Assembly (NCBI GenBank): GCA_964412115.1
Contig: CAYPMM010000029.1
Location: 1 to 10,103 of the forward strand
DNA from: HO2-45-28 sp964412115
GTDB lineage: Bacteria; Patescibacteriota; Minisyncoccia; HO2-45-28
DNA: 10,103 bases
Direction: 5' to 3'
The notes under the pieces are model-generated. The model did no database searches, had not been told where the DNA came from, and worked only from the letters and a program-made list of their open reading frames with translations. Numbering within the stretch: position 1 is the first letter of the stretch; every line of letters starts with the position of its first letter. The translations under genes were made by a program, and so were the position numbers. Shown piece after piece: positions 5,260-10,103 of the stretch.

Positions 5260-5291
5260 ACAAAAGACTCCGGAATTCCGGAGTCTTTTGT
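5260..5291 (+). terminator. 32-bp perfect palindrome between rpsJ and rplC: terminator or attenuator candidate
   Basis: The arms from 5260 to 5275 (containing AAAAGACTCCGG) and 5276 to 5291 (containing CCGGAGTCTTTT) are perfectly complementary around the centre GAATTC. As RNA, the stem would have a 4-nt AAUU loop and about 14 pairs, with the 3' arm ending in TTTTGTTTC, which resembles an intrinsic terminator. Since rplC-rplN must still be transcribed, partial termination, attenuation or RNA processing is more likely than a full stop. It ends 14 bases before the rplC ATG. Confidence 0.7.
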
Positions 5292-5305
5292 TTCAGTTAA
5301 ACAAC

Positions 5306-5953
5306 ATGAGTTTTATTTTAGGGCAAAAAAAAGAAATGCTGCAGATTTTTACCGAAGACGGGCAGGCCAAGGCGGCTACTCTTATTGACGCCGGACCCGC
5401 GGTAATCACGCAGATTAAAACAAAAGAAAACGACGGATATGACGCCGTGCAGGTTGGATATGGCTCAAAAAATCCCAAAAACATAAAGAAACCGCAAAGG
5501 GGGCATCTGGCAAAAATAAAAAGCAAAAATGAAAATGTAAAAACCGCAGATATAAGATGGTTAAAAGAATTTACGGCGGACGATTCCGAAAAATTTGAAG
5601 TCGGAGACGTTATTGACGCCGGTGTTTTTAAGGAAGGGGACATGGTTAAAGTTACCGCGGTTTCAAAAGGCAAGGGGTTTCAGGGCGTGGTTAAGCGCCA
5701 CGGATTTTCCGGAGGACCGCGCACTCACGGCCAAAAACATTCCGAGCGCGAAGCGGGCTCAATCGGCGGAGGAGGAAGGGCCGGCGGAAGGGTGGCCAAG
5801 GGCATGCGCATGGCCGGCCGGACCGGCGGACGGCAAATCAGCGTGCGTAATCTGGAAGTTCTTAAGGTTGATGCCGAAAATAACGCGATTTTAATTTCCG
5901 GAGCCGTTCCGGGAAGACGGGGAACTTTAATGGAAATAGTCAGTCAAAAATGA
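5306..5953 (+). CDS. rplC: 50S ribosomal protein L3
   Basis: L3 (uL3) binds 23S rRNA and nucleates large-subunit assembly, with a long loop reaching the peptidyl transferase centre. The 215-residue product starts with SFILGQKKEMLQIF, the normal N-terminus ((K)GILGKKVGMTQIF in relatives), and contains SKGKGFQGVVKRHGFSGGPRTHGQKH and the ending ISGAVPGRRGTLMEI. The ATG at 5306 is chosen; an in-frame TTG at 5288 would add six residues but lies inside the palindrome and before the conserved start. The central loop (GSIGGGGRAGGRVAKG) is more Gly/Arg-rich than in E. coli. It ends in TGA within an ATGA overlap with rplD, suggesting translational coupling. Confidence 0.96.
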   Translation: MSFILGQKKEMLQIFTEDGQAKAATLIDAGPAVITQIKTKENDGYDAVQVGYGSKNPKNIKKPQRGHLAKIKSKNENVKTADIRWLKEFTADDSEKFEVGDVIDAGVFKEGDMVKVTAVSKGKGFQGVVKRHGFSGGPRTHGQKHSEREAGSIGGGGRAGGRVAKGMRMAGRTGGRQISVRNLEVLKVDAENNAILISGAVPGRRGTLMEIVSQK

Positions 5954-6621
5954 AATCCGCCGTGTACAATTTAAAAGCCGAAAAAGTGGGCGATATTGAA
6001 CTGCCCGAAGCTGTTTTTGGCTTAAAATGGAACCCGGACCTGGTTCATCAGGTTGCCGAATCAATGCGTCAAAATCGCCGCCGGGGCACAGTCAAGGTCA
6101 AGGGGCGCGGAGAAGTTTCGGGCGGAGGAAAAAAGCCCTGGCGCCAGAAAGGCACCGGACGCGCCCGCCACGGCTCAATTCGCTCTCCGATTTGGGTCGG
6201 AGGAGGCGTTACCCACGGACCCGCAATCGATAAAAAATTTGAGCGAAAAATAAACAAAAAATCAAAGAAAAAGGCCATGTTCATGATTCTGGCCAAAAAA
6301 AATTCCGAACTGGAACTGCTCATAGCCGATGAGGTCTCTTTAAATGAGGGAAAAACCAGGGCGGCAAAAGAGGCCATAAGCCGATTGGGCCGGATTAAGG
6401 GTTTTGAGGGTTTGGCCAAAAAGGGAGTAAAAATAATGGTCGCGCCCAAAGACCGCAAGACATTTCTGGCTTTCAGGAACATATCCGGAGTAAGGACTTT
6501 GGAACCGAGGAACATGAATCCGCTTGACGCCCTTTCGGTAAAATATTTGATATTGGGACGGGAGGATATTTTAAATTTATCTTCCGCCAAAGGCGGATCC
6601 ACCTTGGGTGGAAAAATTTAA
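5950..6621 (+). CDS. rplD: 50S ribosomal protein L4
   Basis: L4 (uL4) lines the peptide exit tunnel; in E. coli it also represses its own S10 operon. The 223-residue product shows the conserved extended loop GGGKKPWRQKGTGRARHGSIR (residues about 58-78) and the globular C-terminal half ending in the family-typical NMNPLDALSVKYLILGREDILNL. A further 13 residues (SSAKGGSTLGGKI, 211-223) follow and are encoded by two abutting DNA hairpins; this tail is not part of the usual fold. The ATG overlaps the rplC stop by 4 nt. Whether L4-mediated autoregulation exists here cannot be seen; no leader similar to that of E. coli is evident. Confidence 0.96.
   Translation: MKSAVYNLKAEKVGDIELPEAVFGLKWNPDLVHQVAESMRQNRRRGTVKVKGRGEVSGGGKKPWRQKGTGRARHGSIRSPIWVGGGVTHGPAIDKKFERKINKKSKKKAMFMILAKKNSELELLIADEVSLNEGKTRAAKEAISRLGRIKGFEGLAKKGVKIMVAPKDRKTFLAFRNISGVRTLEPRNMNPLDALSVKYLILGREDILNLSSAKGGSTLGGKI
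6583..6612 (+). repeat. Two abutting triloop hairpins encoding the rplD C-terminal tail
   Basis: TCCGCC-AAA-GGCGGA (6583-6597) is followed directly by TCCACC-TTG-GGTGGA (6598-6612). Each is a 6-bp perfect stem with a 3-nt loop. The second differs from the first by paired changes (G to A in one arm, C to T in the other, plus the loop), so pairing is kept. An A-run follows. They encode residues 212-221 of L4. Confidence 0.75.
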
Positions 6622-6623
6622 CC

Positions 6624-7028
6624 ATGAAACTTCTGGATTTATTCAAAAGAAAAGAAAGAAAAAAAAGGCTTGAAAAACCGGCCCAATCGCCGAAAGAAGT
6701 TTTGGCACCGGAAAACAGCGCTTCATCCGAAACAAAAAATCTCGGCAATTCAAAAAACGCGCCGATAGTTTTGCAAAAACCCAGGGTTACCGAAAAATCT
6801 TCCAAAATGAGCGAGGCCGGCGTTTATGTTTTTAAAGTTTACGGCAGTTCCTCAAAACCGGAGGTTAAAAGAGCGGTTGAGGAATTATATAAAGTTAAGG
6901 TTGCAAAGGTTAACGTCGCCAATATGCCGTCGCGCTTAAGGAGAGTGGGCCGAAAAATCGGCCGAAGGCCGGGATACAAAAAAGCCGCGGTCAAATTAGC
7001 CGAGGGACATAAAATAGAATTTGTATGA
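6624..7028 (+). CDS. rplW: 50S ribosomal protein L23 with N-terminal extension
   Basis: L23 (uL23) sits at the tunnel exit and is the docking site for trigger factor and SRP. The conserved fold starts at about residue 47 (APIVLQKPRVTEKS), and includes VKRAVEELYKVKVAKVNVAN, GRRPGYKKAAVKL and the ending KIEFV. The first 46 residues are an added low-complexity segment: a very basic start (LFKRKERKKRLEK) followed by a Ser/Asn/Pro/Glu-rich stretch. Total length is 134 against about 95-100 usually. The ATG lies two bases after the rplD stop; the next in-frame ATG is inside the conserved fold, so the extension is translated. It ends in TGA in an ATGA overlap with rplB. Confidence 0.94.
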   Translation: MKLLDLFKRKERKKRLEKPAQSPKEVLAPENSASSETKNLGNSKNAPIVLQKPRVTEKSSKMSEAGVYVFKVYGSSSKPEVKRAVEELYKVKVAKVNVANMPSRLRRVGRKIGRRPGYKKAAVKLAEGHKIEFV

Positions 7029-7849
7029 AATCCTACAAACCAACAACTCCATCCCGCCGCCACATGCAGGTTGTTGACTACCGCGGGCTTTTGAGTACCG
7101 CCAAACCCAAAAAAAGCCTGACTTTCGGAAAGTCGGGCAAAAGCGGAAGAAATAATCGCGGGCGCATAACCGTGCGCCACAAAGGCGGAGGAGTAAAAAG
7201 ACTTTTGCGCCTGGTTGACTTTAAATACGATAAGCCAAACGTTCCGGCTAAGGTTCTTTCCATAGAATACGACCCCGGGCGGTCCGGTTTTATAGGTCTG
7301 GTTATTTATAAAGATGGCGAATACCGCTACCACCTGATGCCCTCGGGCGTTAAGGCGGGCGACGAAATAATTACGGCCGAAAACGCGCCCTTAAAACCCG
7401 GAAACCGCCGGCCTCTTTACTTGATTCCGGCGGGAACTTTAGTCTATAATGTCGAAATTGAGCCTAAAGCGGGCGCAAAGTTCGCAAGGGCCGCCGCGGG
7501 ACGGGTTGAGATTCTGGCGCATGAAGAAAAACACAGCCAGCTTAAGATGCCTTCGGGCGAAATAAGGCGGGTCAACAAACTTTCCTGGGCGTCAATCGGA
7601 CAGGTGTCAAACGAAGAACACGGCTTTGTAACCATAGGAAAAGCCGGCCGTTCAAGGCGCATGGGAATAAGGCCGACAGTAAGAGGTTCGGCCATGAACC
7701 CGGTCGACCACCCTTACGGCGGAGGAGAGGGCCGGGCGCTTAGAGGAACCAGGCGCCCGAAAAATATGTGGGGCAAAGGAACGAGGGGGGTAAAGACCAG
7801 AAGGCGTAAAAAATATTCAACCCAGTTTATTTTATCCCGCAGAAAATAA
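7025..7849 (+). CDS. rplB: 50S ribosomal protein L2
   Basis: L2 (uL2) is a core 23S rRNA-binding protein needed for subunit joining and close to the peptidyl transferase centre. The 274-residue product matches the family from SYKPTTPSRRHM through GRNNRGRITVRHKGGG to the signature MNPVDHPYGGGEG. His229 (E. coli numbering, identical here) is kept; the second His of the usual HPHGGG is Tyr231. The C-terminus is basic (KTRRRKK) as normal. The ATG overlaps the rplW TGA by 4 nt, without a Shine-Dalgarno. rpsS starts four bases after its stop. Confidence 0.98.
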   Translation: MKSYKPTTPSRRHMQVVDYRGLLSTAKPKKSLTFGKSGKSGRNNRGRITVRHKGGGVKRLLRLVDFKYDKPNVPAKVLSIEYDPGRSGFIGLVIYKDGEYRYHLMPSGVKAGDEIITAENAPLKPGNRRPLYLIPAGTLVYNVEIEPKAGAKFARAAAGRVEILAHEEKHSQLKMPSGEIRRVNKLSWASIGQVSNEEHGFVTIGKAGRSRRMGIRPTVRGSAMNPVDHPYGGGEGRALRGTRRPKNMWGKGTRGVKTRRRKKYSTQFILSRRK

Positions 7850-7853
7850 AACC

Positions 7854-8180
7854 ATGACGCGTTCAGCCAAAAAAGGTCCTTATGTGGACCCCAAATTGAT
7901 GAAAAAAATAAACAAACTCCCTTCGGGTTCAAGGGAGGCCGTTAAGACTTGGTCGAGAGATTCCCAAATAGCTCCTGAAATGGTCGGCTATATTTTGGCC
8001 GTCCATAACGGCCGCGATTTTACGCAAGTATCGGTGACCGAAGAAATGGTCGGACATCGCTTGGGGGAATTTTCTCCGACCAGAAAGTTTACCAGACACG
8101 GAGGTAAAATGCAGCGCGAGCTTGAAAAATCCGCCGAATCGGCCAAAACAGCCGCGGCGGCAGTACCGCCGGCAAAATAA
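7854..8180 (+). CDS. rpsS: 30S ribosomal protein S19
   Basis: S19 (uS19) sits in the head of the small subunit, pairs with S13 and contacts the A-site tRNA and bridge B1a. The 108-residue product shows RSAKKGPYVD, the signature KTWSRDSQIAPEMVGYILAVHNGRDF and the ending EMVGHRLGEFSPTRKF. After RHGGKMQREL there is an extra Ala-rich tail (ESAKTAAAAVPPAK), making it some 15 residues longer than the common form. The start context is AAAACCATG with no Shine-Dalgarno. Confidence 0.97.
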   Translation: MTRSAKKGPYVDPKLMKKINKLPSGSREAVKTWSRDSQIAPEMVGYILAVHNGRDFTQVSVTEEMVGHRLGEFSPTRKFTRHGGKMQRELEKSAESAKTAAAAVPPAK

Positions 8181-8186
8181 CGGAAC

Positions 8187-8513
8187 ATGAAAGCAAGACT
8201 TAATTACATTCGCATAGCTCCGAGAAAGATGAGACTGGTAGCGGACACCATCAGGAGAAAAAAGGTGGACGAAGCCAGAACAATTTTAAAATTTTCGGCT
8301 AAAAAAGGAGCTAAACCTCTGGCCAAACTTTTGGAGTCGGCCGTAGCCAACGCCGGAAACTCCGCGAGTAAAAATGCCGAAAATTTACGGGTCTGGAAAT
8401 TAACGGTTGACCAGGGTCCGGTCTTTAAACGCTTCATGGCCAGAGCCAGGGGTGTTCCGGCGCTTATCCGCAAAAAAACCAGCCTGGTGGCAATAGAGCT
8501 TTCGGAAAAATAA
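8187..8513 (+). CDS. rplV: 50S ribosomal protein L22
   Basis: L22 (uL22) contacts all domains of 23S rRNA, and its beta-hairpin lines the exit tunnel. The 108-residue product has the typical start (KARLNYIRIAPRKMRLVAD), the central segment LAKLLESAVANAGN and the tunnel hairpin region GPVFKRFMARARGVPALIRKKTS. Length is normal. It starts six bases after rpsS and is followed by rpsC after four bases. Confidence 0.97.
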   Translation: MKARLNYIRIAPRKMRLVADTIRRKKVDEARTILKFSAKKGAKPLAKLLESAVANAGNSASKNAENLRVWKLTVDQGPVFKRFMARARGVPALIRKKTSLVAIELSEK

Positions 8514-8517
8514 TTTT

Positions 8518-9174
8518 ATGACCCATCGAGTTCATCCGTATTCGTTCAGACTGGGACAAGTTCGCGACTGGAAGTCGCGCTGGTTTAACCCGCGCAATTA
8601 CAGACACCTTCTTAAAGCCGACGTTAAGCTTCGCGCGTGGCTTTTCAAAGAGCTGGATAAGATGTATATCTCCAAGGTGGAAATAGAAAGATCGCCGGCA
8701 ACTTTAAAAGTAATCATTCATACTTCGCGTCCGGGTTTGATAATCGGACGGTCGGGTGCCGGAGCCAATGCCTTAAAAAATAAAATAGAAAAACTGTTTG
8801 AAAAATTTTCTTTATCCAAACCCCGCGATCTTCAGCTGGTTATTGAAGAAATAAAAAGCCCCGAAACGGACTCCGCGATTGTCGCCAAAATGATCGCCGA
8901 GAGCCTTGAAAAGAGGATATCGTTTAGAAGAATTTTGAAGCAGGTTATCAGCAAGGTGTCCTCGCATAAGGAAGTTAAGGGGGTCAAGGTGGCGCTGGCC
9001 GGAAGGCTTGATGGCGCGGACATGAGCCGCAGAGAGTGGCTTGCAAACGGCAGAATACCGCTCCAAACAATCAGGGCCGACATTGATTTTGCCCGTTACC
9101 GGGCCCATCTGCCCTATGGAGATATCGGTATCAAGGTCTGGATTTACAAGGGCGACGTGTTTTCTGAAAAATAA
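8518..9174 (+). CDS. rpsC: 30S ribosomal protein S3
   Basis: S3 (uS3) lies at the mRNA entry channel of the small subunit and takes part in mRNA unwinding. The 218-residue product starts MTHRVHPYSFRLG, contains the KH-domain GXXG loop in PGLIIGRSGAGAN (G77-R-S-G80) and the C-terminal domain with LAGRLDGADMSRREW and PYGDIGIKVWIYKGDVF. Length is normal for forms without a long C-terminal tail. The start context is TTTTATG with no Shine-Dalgarno. A 26-nt gap separates it from rplP. Confidence 0.97.
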   Translation: MTHRVHPYSFRLGQVRDWKSRWFNPRNYRHLLKADVKLRAWLFKELDKMYISKVEIERSPATLKVIIHTSRPGLIIGRSGAGANALKNKIEKLFEKFSLSKPRDLQLVIEEIKSPETDSAIVAKMIAESLEKRISFRRILKQVISKVSSHKEVKGVKVALAGRLDGADMSRREWLANGRIPLQTIRADIDFARYRAHLPYGDIGIKVWIYKGDVFSEK

Positions 9175-9200
9175 TAAATTAACTCCTTAAAATTTGGCAC

Positions 9201-9611
9201 ATGCTTTTTCCAAAAAAAGTTAAACACAGAAAATGGCACCGTCTTCGCCACGGCGAGGAGGGCTTTGAAAGCCGCGGAGCCGACGTTTCTTTCGGTTCTT
9301 TCGGCCTTAAATCGCAGGAAGGAGGCCACGTCAGCGCCCAGCAAATAGAAGCCGCGCGCAAGGCAATATCGCGCTATGTGCAAAAAGGAGGCAAGATGTG
9401 GATCAGGATATTTCCCGACCGCCCAAAAACGGCAAAACCGCCTGAGGTCGGCATGGGAGCGGGCAAGGGAGATCCGGTGGGGTATTTTGCGATGGTGAGA
9501 GCGGGAAGGGTTATTTTTGAACTGGACGGATTAAACGAAGAAAATTCGCGGGAGGCCCTTCGCAAGGCCGGAGCCAAACTGGGAATAAAAACCAAAATAA
9601 TTAAAAGATAG
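9201..9611 (+). CDS. rplP: 50S ribosomal protein L16
   Basis: L16 (uL16) organises the A-site tRNA-binding architecture of the large subunit and is added late in assembly. The 136-residue product begins LFPKKVKHRKWHR and includes QIEAARKAISRYVQKGGKMWIRIFPDRPKTAKPPE split over the usual helix-strand unit, then GMGAGKGDP and GRVIFELDG. The residue matching E. coli Arg81, which is hydroxylated there, is Gly84 here. Internal GGAGG-like sequences before in-frame ATG codons come from conserved Gly-Gly-Lys-Met coding and are not taken as starts. Confidence 0.97.
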   Translation: MLFPKKVKHRKWHRLRHGEEGFESRGADVSFGSFGLKSQEGGHVSAQQIEAARKAISRYVQKGGKMWIRIFPDRPKTAKPPEVGMGAGKGDPVGYFAMVRAGRVIFELDGLNEENSREALRKAGAKLGIKTKIIKR

Positions 9612-9615
9612 TTTT

Positions 9616-9819
9616 ATGAAAACCGTAAATTTTACCAAAAATAATAATACCGCCCAGCTCGAGAGCGAACTCAAAGAAAGCCGGGAACAATTGAGGCAAT
9701 TCCGGTTCGCGGTGTCTTTTTCAAAAATAAAGAACGTAAAAACCGGCCTGGAAATAAGACGCAAGATCGCCAGAATTTTGACGCGGGTAAACCAGATAAA
9801 AAACAAAAACCATGAATAG
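9616..9819 (+). CDS. rpmC: 50S ribosomal protein L29
   Basis: L29 (uL29) is a small helical-hairpin protein near the tunnel exit, next to L23. The 67-residue product has the expected two-helix pattern: TAQLESELKESREQLRQFRF, then EIRRKIARILTRVNQIKN. Conservation within this family is low, so identification leans partly on position between rplP and rpsQ, which is where rpmC always sits in this operon. The start context is TTTTATG; the end overlaps rpsQ by 8 nt. Confidence 0.93.
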   Translation: MKTVNFTKNNNTAQLESELKESREQLRQFRFAVSFSKIKNVKTGLEIRRKIARILTRVNQIKNKNHE

Positions 9820-10060
9820 TACCGTCAAACACAAGCAAAGCCTTAGAGGCAAGGTGGTTTCAATTTCACCCGGCAAAACCGCCGTGGTTGAAGTGGCGCG
9901 GTATTTAAAGCATCCAAAGTATAAAAAATATTTAAAAAGGTCAAAAAAATACAGCGCCCACTGCGAATCGGGGCAGTGTAAAATCGGCGAGACCGTTGTT
10001 ATCGAATCAAACCGCCCGCTTTCCAAGACAAAAAAGTGGAAGATAACTAATATTTTATGA
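9812..10060 (+). CDS. rpsQ: 30S ribosomal protein S17
   Basis: S17 (uS17) is a primary 16S rRNA-binding OB-fold protein of the small-subunit body. The 82-residue product contains LRGKVVSISPGKTAVVEV, the KHPKYKKYLKRSKKYSAH segment that matches KHPLYGKVIKRTKKFKAHD in relatives, and the signature GETVVIESNRPLSKTKKW. Length is normal. The ATG lies inside the end of rpmC (8-nt overlap) and its TGA overlaps the rplN start (ATGA). Confidence 0.97.
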   Translation: MNSTVKHKQSLRGKVVSISPGKTAVVEVARYLKHPKYKKYLKRSKKYSAHCESGQCKIGETVVIESNRPLSKTKKWKITNIL

Positions 10061-10103
10061 TTCAGCCCAGATCAATGATCGGAATAGCCGACAACTCCGG
10101 AGC
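10057..10103 (+). CDS. rplN: 50S ribosomal protein L14 (5' end only)
   Basis: The ATG overlaps the rpsQ stop codon. The fifteen complete codons read MIQPRSMIGIADNSG, the typical L14 (uL14) N-terminus, and the gene runs off the right edge. Position after rpsQ also fits. L14 lies at the subunit interface of the large subunit. Confidence 0.93.
   Translation, partial: MIQPRSMIGIADNSG

Noticed and set aside
5288..5305. TTG start for rplC at 5288.
   Set aside because: It lies inside the palindrome and adds six residues ahead of the normal L3 N-terminus; the ATG at 5306 fits the family.
8155..8171. CGGCGG/CCGCCG hairpin at the 3' end of rpsS.
   Set aside because: It is explained by GC-rich Ala and Pro codons of the Ala-rich tail, and the stem is only six pairs.
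9182..9189. ACTCCTTA in the rpsC-rplP gap, which mimics the 16S rRNA 3' tail.
   Set aside because: It is an anti-Shine-Dalgarno-like string, not a ribosome binding site; eight bases in an A/T-rich gap can arise by chance.
9384..9397. Strong Shine-Dalgarno-like AAAGGAGG before an in-frame ATG inside rplP (and a similar GGAGGTAAAATG in rpsS at about 8100).
   Set aside because: Both encode conserved Gly-Gly-Lys-Met residues of the parent proteins; internal starts would give fragments without a known role.

Overview
This window looks like a piece of a chromosome from a reduced-genome bacterium of the Candidate Phyla Radiation (Patescibacteria, most likely a Parcubacteria-type lineage). That placement is inferred from three things: the sequence style of EF-Tu and the ribosomal proteins (EF-Tu DAPGH instead of DCPGH, a Gly at the uL16 loop position where E. 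coli has Arg, a long basic N-terminal extension on L23), the almost complete lack of Shine-Dalgarno sites before the ribosomal genes, and small hypothetical membrane/envelope genes beside housekeeping genes. No 16S or other decisive marker is present, so the exact phylum is not proven.

Left part (1-3550): a possible tail of an upstream gene; a complete phosphomannomutase/phosphoglucomutase; a small membrane-anchored protein with a prealbumin-like (carboxypeptidase-regulatory type) domain under its own promoter; a 191-bp convergent intergenic region holding a terminator and two copies of an unusual structured palindrome; and, on the minus strand, tryptophanyl-tRNA synthetase (trpS), whose reading frame is intact except for one in-frame TGA just after the KLSKS loop. 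A divergent small membrane protein gene follows, sharing a compact back-to-back promoter region with trpS, and ends in a strong intrinsic terminator.

Right part (3550-10103): a strong promoter drives tuf (EF-Tu) and the classical S10 ribosomal protein operon in the standard order rpsJ-rplC-rplD-rplW-rplB-rpsS-rplV-rpsC-rplP-rpmC-rpsQ-rplN; rplN runs off the right edge. Genes are spaced by 2-26 nt or overlap by 4-8 nt, except a 69-nt gap between rpsJ and rplC that holds a 32-bp perfect palindrome resembling an intrinsic terminator/attenuator. These genes together supply elongation factor and core ribosomal subunits.

The protein-coding content is mostly ordinary. The most unusual signals are non-coding or structural: the twin palindromes at 2045-2152, the rpsJ/rplC palindrome, triloop hairpins lying in frame inside the phosphomannomutase gene and the rplD 3' end, the in-frame TGA of trpS, and the contrast between Shine-Dalgarno-free core genes and Shine-Dalgarno-led accessory genes. 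I found no tRNA, rRNA, CRISPR array, transposase or phage gene.
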